The notes under the pieces: generated by a model
Told to the model about the DNA's origin: nothing
Databases searched by the model: none
The model's input: only the letters and a program-made list of their open reading frames with translations
DNA from: Betaproteobacteria bacterium
Lineage (GTDB): Bacteria > Pseudomonadota > Gammaproteobacteria > Burkholderiales > SHXO01
Direction: 5' to 3'
Length of the DNA: 64,000 nt
NCBI GenBank assembly: GCA_025356655.1
Contig: JANXRW010000019.1
Coordinates: 18,026-82,025, forward strand
Made by a program: the position numbers and the translations under genes
Shown here: positions 24,501 to 26,773 of the stretch, in pieces
How positions within the stretch are numbered: position 1 is the stretch's first letter
Layout of the letters: each line of letters begins with the position of its first letter

Positions 24501-26540
24501 GATGATGTCCGCCAATTTCAGCGCCAGTTCCTGGGCGCTGTGGAAAGTCGGGCTGTTCTGGGCATCGAGGAGCTTTGCGCCCTGCGCCGGATCGGGGTTA
24601 TTGGCGTCGAAGAGCAGCGTGCTCTGCACCATGTCCTTGAACTTCAGCACGTCGGAAAGTGCAGCACTGACGAAGGGAATCTTGACGTTCTTCACCAGAT
24701 CGCTGGACCGCAAGCCGTCGAGCCACTGGGCCAACTGGCCCACCATGGAAACGAAGCCCGGCGCATTGAAGTTGTTGAACTTCAATAGCGAATCGAGGTT
24801 GACCTGAGTCAGGCTCAGATTGAACCGGCTGTTGCCGTCCTTGTCGAGCGACGGACCGCTCATGCTGAACGGATTTCCGCTGTAGGAGATGTCCACGGCG
24901 GGCGGGTTGAATCCCAACCCCGTCTTCACTTGCAGCGGAAGGTCCAGGCTCACGCTGGAGGCCGCCCCGGGCTTGTCGCTAAATAGGCTGCTCAGGTTCC
25001 CCCCCAGGTCCGCGAGGCCGGCCCGGGCATCCACAGCCACCTGGCGCGTGATCTGCACGTCACCTGTGGCCTTGAACTGCAGCCGGTCCAGGGAAGCCCC
25101 CCCCTTGGCTGCGCTGAGCGTCGTGACGCCCGCCCCGGTGAGCGCCGAGTTGATCTCGCCCACCAGTTGGTCCAGCGTCGTGTTCGCCTGCGTGGACGCC
25201 TTCGTGAGCGTGACGACCTTGGGCAGTCCGTGGGAGTCGGAAACCAGGAAGCTCACATCAGCGGCCAGCTGGAGCGCGGGGGGCGCGCTCGCGGCCACCT
25301 GGCTCGCGCCACTAGCCAGGGAGATTTCGTCGGAGGCGAAGCCCAGTGGGCTCAAGCTGCCTGCCGTTGTGGTGAGGGTCAGCTTGCCCGCGCTCTGGCC
25401 CGCGGTGACCAGACCGGCGAACCCCGCCGTCGCAAGTGCGGTGTTGAGGTCACTCACCAGATCGCTGATGCTGTGGTTGGTGGTCGTGGACGCGGCCGTC
25501 AGGGTCACCCGCCGTGCGTCGCTGTCGCCCAGGCGCAAAATGAAGCTCGCGTCGTGGGTCAGGGTGACCGCCGTGGGCGCATTCACCGCCGTCACCACGC
25601 CCGAGGTGGCGGCTCCGAACTGGCTGGGATCGAAACCGAGTTCCGTGGGTGCGCTGGGGTTGAGGAAACTCGCATCCAGACTCGCGTTCAGGGTGATGTG
25701 GCCGTTGTTGACCGAGGCGCCAAGAAAACCGACGTTCACATCCACGTTCACGTTCTGCGCGTTGGCGGTCACACCCACGGACAGGTTCTTTGCCTGGACA
25801 AAGAAATCCCCCGAGGTCGGCGCTTCGCCAGAGCTGAAGACCCCGAAGTCCAGGGTCATGGACAACTTCGCGTCCAGGCCGAGATTGGCGTTCAGGTGCA
25901 CGCCCAGGGCGTCTGCCTGCTGCCCCAGATCAACGGGGAGGCTGCTGTTGAAATCAGCGGTTATACCCATCTCGAAGCCGAGCTGATGGGCATCGCTCAG
26001 GTCTTTCACCGAGCTCACCTTGAGACTCAGTGGCCCGGCACTGGGATCCAGGGTCTGCAGGAAGCTGATGAAGTTGGCGCGGGCCTCGGTGCTGGAACTA
26101 TTTTTTAGCGCCGTGAGGTGATCACCGATCTTGCCCAGGAACCCGGCGTCGAAGGCCTCGGTGAAGCTGACGGCCCCGTCGCTGTTGGTGTCTAGCGCGG
26201 TGAGGCCAGCCAGGGGGTTGGCGGCGTCGTTGGTGACACTGAGCAGGTCGCTTAGCTTTGGCGCCGCGGTCTTGGCGTTGGCGCCGCTGCCCACCGATTT
26301 GACGATGAGCGGGATCGTCGTCTGCAGGAGCGGATCGGTGGAGATGAAAGCGTCGAGCTTCTGCGCGAGCTGGTGGATGCCGCTTTGCAGCACGTCCGCC
26401 ACCAGCGGCGAGAGGACGTCCGCCGAGAGCAGCAACCGGCTCTCCAGGGCTTCGAAGACCGGCTTCCTGCGCACCCGCGGAAACTGGGCCGACTGGCCAC
26501 GACGACGGAAGACGCGCGCTTCGTTCTGAATTTTGGACAT
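1..26540 (-). CDS. Giant LEPR-XLL / RTX multidomain surface protein (3' end beyond window)
   Basis: An ATG at 26540 preceded by GGAG (7-nt spacer) opens a frame that I see no stop in down to position 1: at least 8,846 residues, roughly 0.9 MDa. I checked the frame by translation at the start, near 18.8 kb, 13.2 kb, 10.2 kb and 5.8 kb, and at the left edge; all agree. Residues 29-42 (FEALESRLLLSADV) match the LEPR-XLL motif found at the N-terminus of very large bacterial surface proteins. EF-hand-like loops lie near residues 118 (DTNSDGAV) and 1671 (DTNADGSV). Then follow, in order: a beta-rich region to about residue 2300, an RTX array (about 2350-3430), PPC-like domains (about 4027-4431), FG-GAP, PA14, LamG-like, more FG-GAP, a leucine-rich-repeat segment (about 8134-8497), a golvesin-like segment and a Gly-rich tract. 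Nonapeptide repeats imply calcium binding and probably type I secretion; no secretion genes are in the window. The adhesin or surface-layer role is inferred. Confidence 0.9.
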   Translation of the reverse strand, partial: MSKIQNEARVFRRRGQSAQFPRVRRKPVFEALESRLLLSADVLSPLVADVLQSGIHQLAQKLDAFISTDPLLQTTIPLIVKSVGSGANAKTAAPKLSDLLSVTNDAANPLAGLTALDTNSDGAVSFTEAFDAGFLGKIGDHLTALKNSSSTEARANFISFLQTLDPSAGPLSLKVSSVKDLSDAHQLGFEMGITADFNSSLPVDLGQQADALGVHLNANLGLDAKLSMTLDFGVFSSGEAPTSGDFFVQAKNLSVGVTANAQNVNVDVNVGFLGASVNNGHITLNASLDASFLNPSAPTELGFDPSQFGAATSGVVTAVNAPTAVTLTHDASFILRLGDSDARRVTLTAASTTTNHSISDLVSDLNTALATAGFAGLVTAGQSAGKLTLTTTAGSLSPLGFASDEISLASGASQVAASAPPALQLAADVSFLVSDSHGLPKVVTLTKASTQANTTLDQLVGEINSALTGAGVTTLSAAKGGASLDRLQFKATGDVQITRQVAVDARAGLADLGGNLSSLFSDKPGAASSVSLDLPLQVKTGLGFNPPAVDISYSGNPFSMSGPSLDKDGNSRFNLSLTQVNLDSLLKFNNFNAPGFVSMVGQLAQWLDGLRSSDLVKNVKIPFVSAALSDVLKFKDMVQSTLLFDANNPDPAQGAKLLDAQNSPTFHSAQELALKLADIITGGHTQQGLNQIGATYDPTHNTLTYNLDISAAVHAKDANGVLQAYQDFPADFSLNLQPLLNLSTKSTLRVAAHAGVTLTVGIDLSDNPPASQVSTSTPLAEIGSNIISSTLGLMAQGEVSTIFGRLAQDAKFSIALNGGAAVVVLLAADATKNNTTLNQLQADLDSALATAGLGSKLKAGLDAGKLTLTAKDASVTSFTLSADAADPAVTALGFAASATSDASAGSPFIEAGRPMPGIVGRLSGDAVLHVSVNGGAVKDVTLIGTNAVGKHDIDSQANHNILDLVTQFNGSLKAAGLSTQLSATSIGQRLIVTAKDGSVTSFTITTDAGNAARTDLGFTDTQSGVLQDLTVVTHDGARTAVSLLGAKTLGDVIADIEAATGGKVTGAINAAGTAIALTDTTFGGAGSTLFHVEASNGSSAAIKLGLLKSDTATPNEVQDGVIDGNTIGGLNFMDRFFLTNAVAKGDFALSTPGGINATANFGFAGISLTGNGNLAGSISAGIKGADGVLGHRISLKQLVDGLVDMKVGDANSPVALPIVAANGALTLAVGLTPALGFIHLGASPTVTVTLQDIGDPLNGVAPHVVVTTSGFGDLGSFSHIGFSDIISGLQALSQFLGQFQQFGFLNDKLPLVNVSVNDLLAFATQFTSGVNSASSDHASSIQELESKLKEAFGIPASSDALKLSLVPDGSNQILELQLGFNPSFSKQLGINLDLGLPSFAKLAGNAQLNASGNVNLELDVGFDLSNPTKVYLFDKTGATGHIGAGGTGLEFTAAMGPLGLFVKKGSANIGADFSLGVDAKLFKDSHGAKTDHVLITDILAGGLDSLKGTFSGSITGDLPVYFPTESLFKGDIKVGGQLSVDLGGDIKLGGTLKSDGSAGGDNFVFVPDDLLSINPSDFSLTDELLLAVDGVDSFLGALQDVLDGKVFSFSLPLTGKLSEAAGFIDKFRHDFIVPLRQGIATATDPDQNFVSKELFNLLGPSGLNVLKDTNADGSVTQADVMLDTNIDKKGVAFKDEFMQWNLKLGTTLVDIGHSIGFDLGIPGLGLKTSGAVALNVGWEMDLGFGVSGGDGFYVDMSSPHEMLITVNATVPNASIDGQLGPLEVTAKDKGNTHLTAEFAVNLSTGQAGNDKLTLSNISSMKVDVGIAAEAVADLALTLQLNSSLVPGAATVFPKVVADFELDWGFGDVSKGEFIGLSGIGNAIKDGLKLVAFKNVGLDLGSFISDVIAPIVKKIQDVTKPVEPIIDVLTTPIPVISDLSGTPVTLLDLAASFGEVDPAFIKAVADVIHLVNSIPTDTSEVILPFGNFVIYDASSSDPTMKLDITNPNTKLSDASSGFKLPDVSGFNLDNALSGLNTSGQSASSTTDFTSNLANANFGGGFSFPILKDPSQIFGLLLGKPATLIAYDMPTLSFNFSYTAYFPIFGPLGATITGSLGGTIHFAFGYDTLGINEFADGGFKNPATLFDGFFLSTKQSAADLSGPDVPTLTLTGSITAGVELNLGIAQAGVDGGIFAEIDFNLYNPRHDGKVRISDLEADVVNQLNSDKPALAPLSIFDISGKITAKLQAFLKVNLFFFKIDKTFDITPPLTLATFEINFDRPPVLATKLDGGSLQLNIGPNAQQRLNGNTDDSNGVEIHVKSDPGNSGKVLVWAPGLGVSEAHAQSYEVSNSIIATGGAGDDIIDLSGVTNPSISVSLDGGAGNDVISSGAGKATIHGGAGDDLISVQNGDAQVWGDGGNDTITVGSGNDVIFGDGGEIRSDGSYISHSSAQDGNDIITGGSGRDIIFGGGGNDTIYGAGFDAGTGKPRESAGDAQHFIFGDGGVLSFPGGNPLVENADRGAGGNDTIYGSGAADWIYGGQGNDTISGGGGDDLLYGGPGNDTIYGGDGSDTIYGGDGSDTLYGGAGNDTIYGEGGNDLIHGGSGDDNLYGGAGNDIIFGDAGNDVIDGGSNSDVLFGDGGTVTYGADGSIIALVGLLAADDGNDIITGGTGDDIIFGGGGNNFILGDANPWLVGLVQSDPRATDPRSLALDLVDPAKSPGGDDVILAAGGSLTLVAGVVGSVTGTDAGGGNNWVYGNTGNDQIWGGSGNDVIFGGSGNDLINAGSGDDVVFGDRGTVVGGQYTGLTGQYDGNDTLTGGPGNNVLFGGGGNDLIGGNEAASDPAAGLGAAGNNVLLGDGGTVLMSVGLVVFAQGDTGKYDGNDTLVGGAGSDIIFGGGGDDQIGGDQAWNSAQTGVAAGGNDILFGDGGLVQMGAASLLTGFTSQFDGNDSISGGSGNDIIFGGGGNDLIAGDLNPAAPDAGSLLGGNDILLGDAGSVSLGGTGTAYYLGQQVSAVAGTTSVFDGNDNLFGNGGADVIFGGGQDDTIWGNTGDDALFGDGGTWSIVVGAITTITETGTTSAFDGNDVLVGGTGNDTLFGGGRNDLMFGGSFDHRLDPLIADLADPLGHAADFSNPPGWDQNETFHPTGFHVPRIMPSWLIGQSVEGTAIDGTDVLFGDAGTVVYAGANITYAPVDQTGFDGIDFIFAGGGNDRAYGGGGSDYVDGGAGKDLVFGDAGDDVVRGGSGDDIIHGGSGIDQLYGDSGDDYLFADAGRVGDPGLGGDLSAVQGQQAGQRLYGGEGNDFLYAYAAIDANGRAANDPALRAEEALRGDELYGDGGNDWLYGNLRADALFGGDGSDYLSGDYSSGPNYARNDRGDIVGGNDVLFGGSGDDQVFGGGGDDILWGGSGSDYLDGQSGNNTLFGGEGVDLLVMSTGANYTYASAIDPMTGRVYKQGDTVDGFGGDSALGDVKTDNATDILLINGSIAPDTIKLGQTANGWLHVDFKTVSGDTTLAQDSEYIVPWLSATGTPLVQQFRIEGGSGSDDLEFLQRDDPARGVYRLDVSKLVARSNDYVGVIDGGPGNDLIIGSNANDRLDGGSGSDLIYGMGGDDMLFGGTGTHADHDVIFGGQGNDDLIGGSGTNELYAWSRDPNSAATQLHFAPGQTATGTASTVASLVGAFLAPADGRLRADADIALSVNGAAAVRFKVLAADTQNNASLDDLVGEVNAALSSAGLGAAVVAGQQGGKITLSTVAKGATLGFNFGSFGVYVDAQGGLHTGNGVPGGNGVVSTDASLTLEDTGLDRMLGSTGDDALWGGTTVDFMDGNGGNDILYKSDGSTFVSADGGLGGDAWKQFAQSYGDQVWYYAGTNLDDIINVDYVTEPGFLNGHHLITRLTNNNGNFTFAASVRLDFAAKDVNGNLIWRPEDTLLDVQAIAARGANQDGSVNADGTSNASSNVTLGDVTSNTIQLENGLLPPEGNFKVIIIDALAGNDVINVGPTVQKSVWIDGGAGNDRVTIKAGSSILPDQTEAPNRNDTRDKSYDLGALGGNVVFKRLTIDSPTDTDWYRFKLTAQQLANAHVTLTSLSSQDGLRMQLFNADGTPFAGSPAQSSITPDSTDAARGHHGLATAYALGDPSTLARVDGLSIGDQASADYFSFQLASDGGASDRVGITKTDPAAALKIEVLDKDGNVLQTVAPATGDLNAGLNGLAAGNYFLRVTATAAVAANAPLAYSVSARVGAGGTQVRVLSHDTTATAYQIDNIQDLSKITGLTIDTAQDKDVFAFDLSAAAGPDDRIGLVTTTTADNKNLGLELLDKSGNVLATADSSVFPLAQAVSLQGLAVGHYFLRVSGLGGNTASYTLSAQVSTRNADGTRSQNGHVVQDFSGGGQSGLDLSGLVVGQTYLLKVDSPNLVPTAYDLAFSTGDGSAPVVKDMSVTPSTQRRDVIIGGEGNDVLQGGGGNDWIFGGAGNDVISSGYNRNGPSLLYGGAGDDTFQILPDELPKLLNSDQSFIPSYSDLIDGGTGTNLVKFVGGDTDSQGLAVPDFVAVKWDRFLHRYEFTSLQWDTANQQFVVAEQVLSAGDAVKPAEVKLSADAHFTLHYQGESLSVTLLHGDTQNDGSTGDLAQALQRAIDSAISQVAAQSNVFKPGLITVEFPNGVLRLRAAGKGLEVTADAADAFVTQLHFSPLTVWAPIYKQLYYFFQAQNVDKLVIDTRAGDDVVHADAGFKFANTDTEWGFSPGDFEDQAYLAAHLEIYGGDGNDRLFGSAYGDVIDGGAGADIIMGGKGNDQITGGSGNNLLVGDTVPQPDAYEFVSRNGISGRNDTPNLGALLPAVRAGSFINDLNMDVGDGGDWYIIQAPTAKDNFGKIVKAPLTADMIQVQEMLPQSTGPALATTKNLEFHLFAAENTSKTGLNLVPREQFSGVPDYYMLHVVNKMLGGASASVVKNTHFYRIAFQAPLGDTINVPGTAAEPPTYSSVELGGQPLMIALGDINGDPYQDAVVAARDGVQIPTTPGRFITRSYAVIAFGTAAGLDPKRGNITLVVPSPLVGDANHHAQIVGVGDINGDGIGDIAVALTNSDGNAKDAAQGVYLLYGRKDWSPITSVDHTIDLLSHYDVFIPESTGPVTVSGVGHVVTRLTPVATGNNDFIPVSGGLLGKYFDYAASTDAAGNSEFVTGSLLFNTSGPGVGGTQSTTLTINNLGAHDSLDLSFLAAFIDGWKGDAGDTRFNVTVDGKSLFNHSIANDGSAQDYVPASGVLLAAGSNRAFSGGADSLYDLGKDAAFKNIAHTGDSVTIQFFASGSGWQGGKSASFGLTNVGVTLHDSTSGTSARVYSNDFSGGENLPAGVASGDGTPPPQGTFTGPAFVGGAQGFGPTTTQMESSVNIVQNADGFFGFNGLSSLQGNYSAQWTGKLYADHAGSFSLATESLASSRLFIDGVLVVDNAGAPVAATQQQTLSLTQGYHDLRLEYVNTRGTSALQFNGNGSVSIAQGAGGALAPSNTLTVETWFRADSFNNTWTPLIFKGDGTGAADRTYSLWLNSAGFLHFATGTGSSAQSVSSAVGSIQTGHWYHAAATLDRGTGQLALYINGVQVATNPSLPVNGITDTAVGNAFVDTSGAAPGGGTIARWSVGAGDFTGGPRQVTPVIFRHTGFVGYVAVGWGTTRTITAGAEASFDFGLTVGTDKLGANDFLGWIDGGQGVVRGPKGFFNVAIVSANQGAISLNSLNSGSVFPLDAAGGSSFGARHNLTSFTPRSYSVSWQIVPLSVSVPASALVPSFTSNDPLLFGTTSESSAGYANFVGQLSDVRLWNSVRTADQIAGDMASPTVADKSGLVGQWTFNEQTGVAVTDASGLANDGQFSGDVFRAAGRVTEDLRLEIDTAGGSNLTVADPTVLVQADAGPGVPAYGDLLITHGGTVDLVAGRSSAAWASADISVSLASRSFNGIAATALGDVTGAGVAEFGILTDSATLSIYKADLSPSGLSLVGTITGDFTSLSLLNAGHVAGQAANDILLVGPKGTQNYLIFGGASLVGTHAIADLLQPSATPNGPAALALKPGTWAGIGDFNGDGHDDLGVALPESSDRLTENSTLFHTVVQVYFGSTAASLYARFTAPAPAADLSFEPGQASYFVNAALAPRNSLFGPAGTVTRVGADGITRTFTLLGVADASGDALRIYSGEHLYDQPTPAGLIADATLPPQPFFWDMTTPVTPPAGPAPVTGVNPATDPTPDLSNAYGLIGAATGNALSHVVALGDFNGDNKSDTLVYGNGPGSNSYLLMGPTQLKDLQNVTQVADIVIDSDVGVPASRMGQIRGADSAGKAYSDLVFLRNEQNGTATLTVIAGGPTGADGIELPHHINQAWIDAVSAIPGQTRVRQITGIAGNAGVSFTGPGGARVFPGITSYGVLNWNDDGHADVFIVYGSGDGTVYSGQSVWGDGPGNSIAAGKRDVSAVTVLANIIRDTTNSSVRRIEVARLLDTRTVGSVISNLPNVSAIVAGDVTGNGLDALLFSDANYLRFSPTPGAATPNVGRVYLVTGRAAPVSPGVADNIWLDRTFRGGLRSTLIIEDLYLGGGVSALGDINHDGYADFAVSRTAEGQAALGSFAREGGLFIFNGRASFAGLTSTTVTGISLLGPDDADIILRRDVAANLAPGVLYNGALQATAGDFNGDGQADLLISEPTLTLTSGDSTLDDIQRGTAWVFYGIAKRGHDLSLKSADSTIQGQSEFDRFGTLPQTPFLDLNGDGRSDIIIGAPGANYASTSVIPQGGELYVIYGASMPPALPSADQIVTLTNFTVTGSGDYLKDPETGRPVVFQNVDLSGSGHNDLQLLTGQSERWYQFTTLGAGDKGNYISVSPGVTNTFVAPNHASGGTTQTTLGAVQTVGEALKNRLQVDSASGSIFVGDAFTTDGRVTTWSVAAGATGQVTPLLLRKLADGTYRITGVGTTRALTSGLQSSWDFGLSTGSDAVGSGYYLGWKDGSTSADQKGSINYDAGGPVAVQWLGDLQALGGNVVNGRALSVVSTLARTYSIQAQVTAGQVLEFDLARFLAQAGDPSGIAMAQLLLDAPGAATAVSAPSFVDHMTVSGGQLFFTGNTASTGNELWVTDGTTKGMHLVADLAPGASGSNPSNLVDLGGALYFTANATGNTAELWKTDGTTIGTVKVADLSSTPSSLTGLAGSAQLAAGSNGPVNGHPDVSYQFSLDLLKTDSTVTTLSVSLTRAATDGFNSLTALKAGINAILGAVPVSADLNAAKNALVFSSGDPTVARIVVHAGQGLGFSADQASAEQVTLSAATAPASLTLATDQALTLQVFRIGAAQPVSLSVTLAKGTDVSLAALADRINALLGPVLHSDGFAADAVTAKAQAGRLVFSSNDPAIFKFALAGAESLGFAGTNTVAQNSVAVVAVTSTAALTPQSGQPPADLFLRLQVLQANGQALPFNVNLDRASTTGLGSLSDLAALFQSKLAALGLSSVSVAAVGGKLVLSSSDSGVTQLTLTGGETLGFGTNQASTRLGDRAFFTAVDGANGNSLWMVNADTNAVAVVPGTSNLAPLNLTVVGKTLYFVGNNAGTPTLYSFAPATDAAPTALSALAISSPAGLIDAGGKLVFTAQAAAGEREVFEYDGTNLLQLSAGIGSAAAPDGLTYLAGKVYFAAQDAPSGPNTALVARQGREFWQVTVDAAGSQQLVANIGQTDTAGRRIRFGGFSRGVFTLPGNTVSSSPTDLTAFGSRIAFVASPDGVNRGLFMTDTNGANPTELQDFGANPPTNLTVVKTPLGPRLYFIASSQLWVSDGAGAPQVVMGSAASPVTELLELNGNLYARMNDQIQQVSDVNNGVPGVHITALDKFVPPPVPLTVSVLTAEGNEYSQPGDVNAAVSFTTQVNLVSGAGSADLTAAIKAALAGGHTRVAIRIENAQGQTPVTLSLAGGLNAGHTGLQVTPTKTGFLADLYTRDGQLVASGKSVIDMRALEAGGYYLRIYSPTGAVTTDSPFALSILPPHLGFFHSYSDNDTIHGGGGNNIIIGSEGLDRLYGDGGSSVFYGEDIELRDFNPAVDHALHVWTGSGFFSDSTVAPLAVDDLSYQPVGFALDPLVSIKDPGLRLAIAQALGYAVTLDYNGNFFVHVPGGSERTDASLSDGFNWRERISVGDLAEIQTLDASSRGITDLTGLQFAINLETLDLADNNIGETKLAVLTPATDQGIGQVPDTVGSVIGAAGLVNLALDFNPIHSVANLGTLTHLRRLSIDGTYVTAADVGQLRFAQADGSMRGLEFLSMDQTKGLDSVGLDQGLKAEYFRFPAGLPVTLFGDHAYDLLTVFDAVNRGAAPLVLTRIDSEINFSTQQGTDPVAGTGLSTDYAVRWTGKVRISAPGAYTFFTNSDDGSALFIDGARIVNNDGIHGAQDASGNVTLSAGYHDIEVDYFQHLGGHGISVSFQAPNAARQILSQALLSPVDPQPFANQTDLKILSLEDDRIHNVAALAQLPNLEVLRLAGNAIANIQDLAGERVVNNSDAGFQTLGSWLSNLAAVPTSTAFEGDLSYISGLGGSSASAQWSFDHLAAGTYEVLGTWPSDPSHSQGVVYQLRTSNGGSVANGLTLFNSGLGGGGTTTAQGGAVVTINTDTMTVSGSGDAAGFLFGTPYTARIVGGVATFVVQGDLHIPADTINVVGSRALELMVGNDVTVDPQATFNVAANGGQAGPGGGQTGLSGNGGVGGAGQAGGVPGQGGQGGAPGYPGFFFGGTNGSPGGFGQPGGGGATGATGAAGGTGQAGSTGFGDSFNSGGTAGGAGAGGSGGFGGFALPGGFGGAGGAGSFFGTNPGASGGNGFSFFGGNGGTGQTGGVGGGGRNDGSGLTLTG
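1050..2140 (-). other. Leucine-rich-repeat segment split by a PA14 domain (giant protein)
   Basis: Residues about 8134-8497. Internalin-type repeats are visible (LETLDLADNNI, LVNLALDFNPI, LRRLSIDGTYV). They are interrupted at about 1270-1700 by a PA14-like domain (LKAEYFRFPAG, AVRWTGKVRI, GSALFIDGARIV, GYHDIEVDYFQ). Two more repeats then follow (LKILSLEDDRI, LEVLRLAGNAI). After the LRR, at about 800-990, a segment with QWSFDHLAAGTYEVLGTW resembles golvesin/Xly carbohydrate-binding-like domains. PA14 domains often bind glycans; that role is inferred here. Confidence 0.7.
2430..2545 (-). repeat. Short RTX repeat block (giant protein)
   Basis: Around residue 8000 a short run reads DNDTIHGGGGNNII then GLDRLYGDGGSSVFYGED. 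It follows the GGxGxDxxx pattern with decay. It separates a beta-sandwich-like region from the leucine-rich-repeat segment. Confidence 0.75.
4030..4970 (-). repeat. Three tandem 'LGF' modules (giant protein)
   Basis: Three copies of a recurring module lie at about 4715-4970, 4370-4670 and 4030-4310. Each has a strand-rich start, a Thr/Leu strand (SVSLTRAAT, SVTLAKGTD, NVNLDRAST), a helix containing a Leu/Asn-rich stretch, a strand such as GRLVFSSNDPA or GKLVLSSSDSG, and a closing LGF. The same layout recurs at the N-terminal end and in mid-protein. Confidence 0.7.
5600..5870 (-). repeat. Recurring WSVxAG module, copy 2 (giant protein)
   Basis: The segment reads VGDAFTTDG, TTWSVAAG, GQVTPLLLR, GVGTTRALT, WDFGLSTGSD and YYLGWKDG in order. 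Each block aligns with a second copy at about 9455-9740. I do not recognise it as a named domain. Just downstream in the protein (about 5060-5330) come ELWxTDGT-type repeats (GNELWVTDGTT, AELWKTDGTT). Confidence 0.65.
6290..8370 (-). repeat. FG-GAP / integrin-alpha-like propeller repeats (giant protein)
   Basis: Calcium-loop repeats recur through residues about 6057-6751: GIGDFNGDGHDDLGVA, ALGDFNGDNKSDTLV, ALGDINHDGYADFAV, AGDFNGDGQADLLIS and LDLNGDGRSDIIIGAPG. The spacing, with intervening blade strands, fits a beta-propeller of the integrin alpha N-terminal type. Confidence 0.85.
9080..10410 (-). other. PA14 domain followed by a split LamG/concanavalin-like domain (giant protein)
   Basis: At about 10130-10410 the sequence reads YSAQWTGKLYADHAGSFSL, SRLFIDGVLVVDN and GYHDLRLEYV, typical of PA14. 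A LamG-3-like domain follows (LTVETWFRAD, GHWYHAAATLDRG, LALYINGVQVATN). Its C-terminal strand (FVGQLSDVRLWNSVRTADQ) appears only after an insert of roughly 190 residues, which contains the WSVGAG module. Confidence 0.75.
9455..9740 (-). repeat. Recurring WSVxAG module, copy 1, inside the LamG-like domain
   Basis: The blocks are VGNAFVDTSG, ARWSVGAGDF, RQVTPVIFR, GWGTTRTITAG, FDFGLTVGTDKLG and DFLGWIDGG, parallel to the copy at 5600-5870. The module interrupts an otherwise normal LamG-like fold, so it behaves as a discrete insertable unit. Confidence 0.65.
11260..11620 (-). repeat. FG-GAP repeats, first block (giant protein)
   Basis: Residues about 4974-5094 carry IALGDINGDPYQDAVVAA and VGVGDINGDGIGDIAVAL, followed by a blade ending YLLYGRKDW. 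This block lies before the PA14/LamG region, so propeller repeats flank that region on both sides. Confidence 0.8.
12140..12285 (-). repeat. RTX repeat block (giant protein)
   Basis: Nonapeptide repeats read YGGDGNDRLFGSAYGDVI, DGGAGADIIMGGKGND and QITGGSGNNLLVGD, at residues about 4752-4800. They are a calcium-binding beta-roll signature. Confidence 0.9.
12490..12770 (-). repeat. 'LGF'-type module, divergent copy (giant protein)
   Basis: Residues about 4591-4684: LSADAHFTLHYQGE, VTLLHGDTQNDGSTGD, a long helix, VLRLRAAGKGLEVTADA and closing QLHFSP. It has the same order of blocks as the clearer copies near 15.3, 23.6, 24.0 and 25.3 kb, but a longer helix region. Confidence 0.55.
13050..13220 (-). 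repeat. RTX repeat block (giant protein)
   Basis: The frame reads RRDVIIGGEGNDVLQGGG, then GNDWIFGGAGNDVISSG and a final LLYGGAGDDTFQI. These are canonical GGxGxDxxx calcium-binding nonapeptides directly after the PPC-like domains. Confidence 0.9.
13250..14460 (-). repeat. Three PPC-like domains (giant protein)
   Basis: Residues about 4027-4431 carry three related modules. The first has NDTRDKSYDLGAL and TDTDWYRFKL; the second has ASADYFSFQLASDG and GNYFLRVTATA; the third has QDKDVFAFDLSAAAG and VGHYFLRVSGLGGNTASY. The pattern of a D-x-D-W/Y/V-F core followed by G-x-Y-x-L-R-V is typical of bacterial pre-peptidase C-terminal domains. Confidence 0.75.
15040..15830 (-). repeat. RTX blocks enclosing one 'LGF' module (giant protein)
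   Basis: At about 15600-15830: NDLIIGSNANDRLDGGSGSD, then DLIYGMGGDDMLFGGTG and GQGNDDLIGGSGTNELYAW. At about 15250-15485 lies a recurring module (LRADADIALSVNGAA, DDLVGEVNAALSSAGLG, GKITLST, LGFNFG). At about 15040-15150: GSTGDDALWGGTTVDFMD and GNGGNDILY. The module is thus embedded between RTX blocks. Confidence 0.75.
16255..19490 (-). repeat. Main RTX calcium-binding array (giant protein)
   Basis: Residues about 2350-3430 hold dozens of GGxGxDxxx repeats, for example GGAGNDTIYGEGGND and GGDGSDTIYGGDGSD in near-identical succession at 18.75-18.9 kb. A longer period is superimposed: units of about 50-90 residues starting FDGNDxxxGGxGxDxIFGGGG and ending LFGDGGxV. Repeats of this kind fold into calcium-loaded beta-rolls after export through type I systems. 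A non-repetitive spacer rich in Pro, His and Asp lies at about 17040-17220. Confidence 0.92.
19800..26100 (-). other. N-terminal beta-rich region with four 'LGF' modules (giant protein)
   Basis: Residues about 150-2250 alternate long amphipathic beta segments (such as VKTGLGFNPPAVDISYSG and INLDLGLPSFAKLAGNA) with helices. Four recurring modules are visible, at about 25375-25560, 25060-25274, 23860-24128 and 23480-23785 (TLTAASTTNHSISDLV, TLTKASTQANTTLDQLV, LLAADATKNNTTLNQLQ; endings LGFAS, LGFAA, LGFTD). A dockerin-like calcium loop lies near 21.53 kb. I do not recognise the bulk of this region as a named family. Confidence 0.6.
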
Positions 26541-26743
26541 TGTCTACTCTCCACCGGTTGTCAGCCCTATTGGCCGACGCGCCGGGAGTTGCCGCCACCG
26601 CAATTGCCCGCACCGCCCCCTGGGGGCCGTGCGGACGCTCATTCACTCATTCACTTCGGTGCAGTTCTCGCCCGCGCCAGCGCGGACGGGCTTGTCGGAC
26701 CCTCGCGGCCACTGCCGCTGTCTCGGCCCTGCACCTGTTCCCC

Positions 26744-26773
26744 AAAAAACGGCTCCCAGGTTTCGATCCTGGG
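26744..26773 (-). terminator. Terminator-like hairpin in the giant-gene leader
   Basis: On the minus strand, CCCAGG, a 7-nt loop and CCTGGG are followed after 5 nt by six T residues. The stem is short and the T-run displaced, so it is a weak intrinsic terminator at best. Its position about 200 bp before the giant-gene start codon would fit premature termination or attenuation. Confidence 0.3.
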
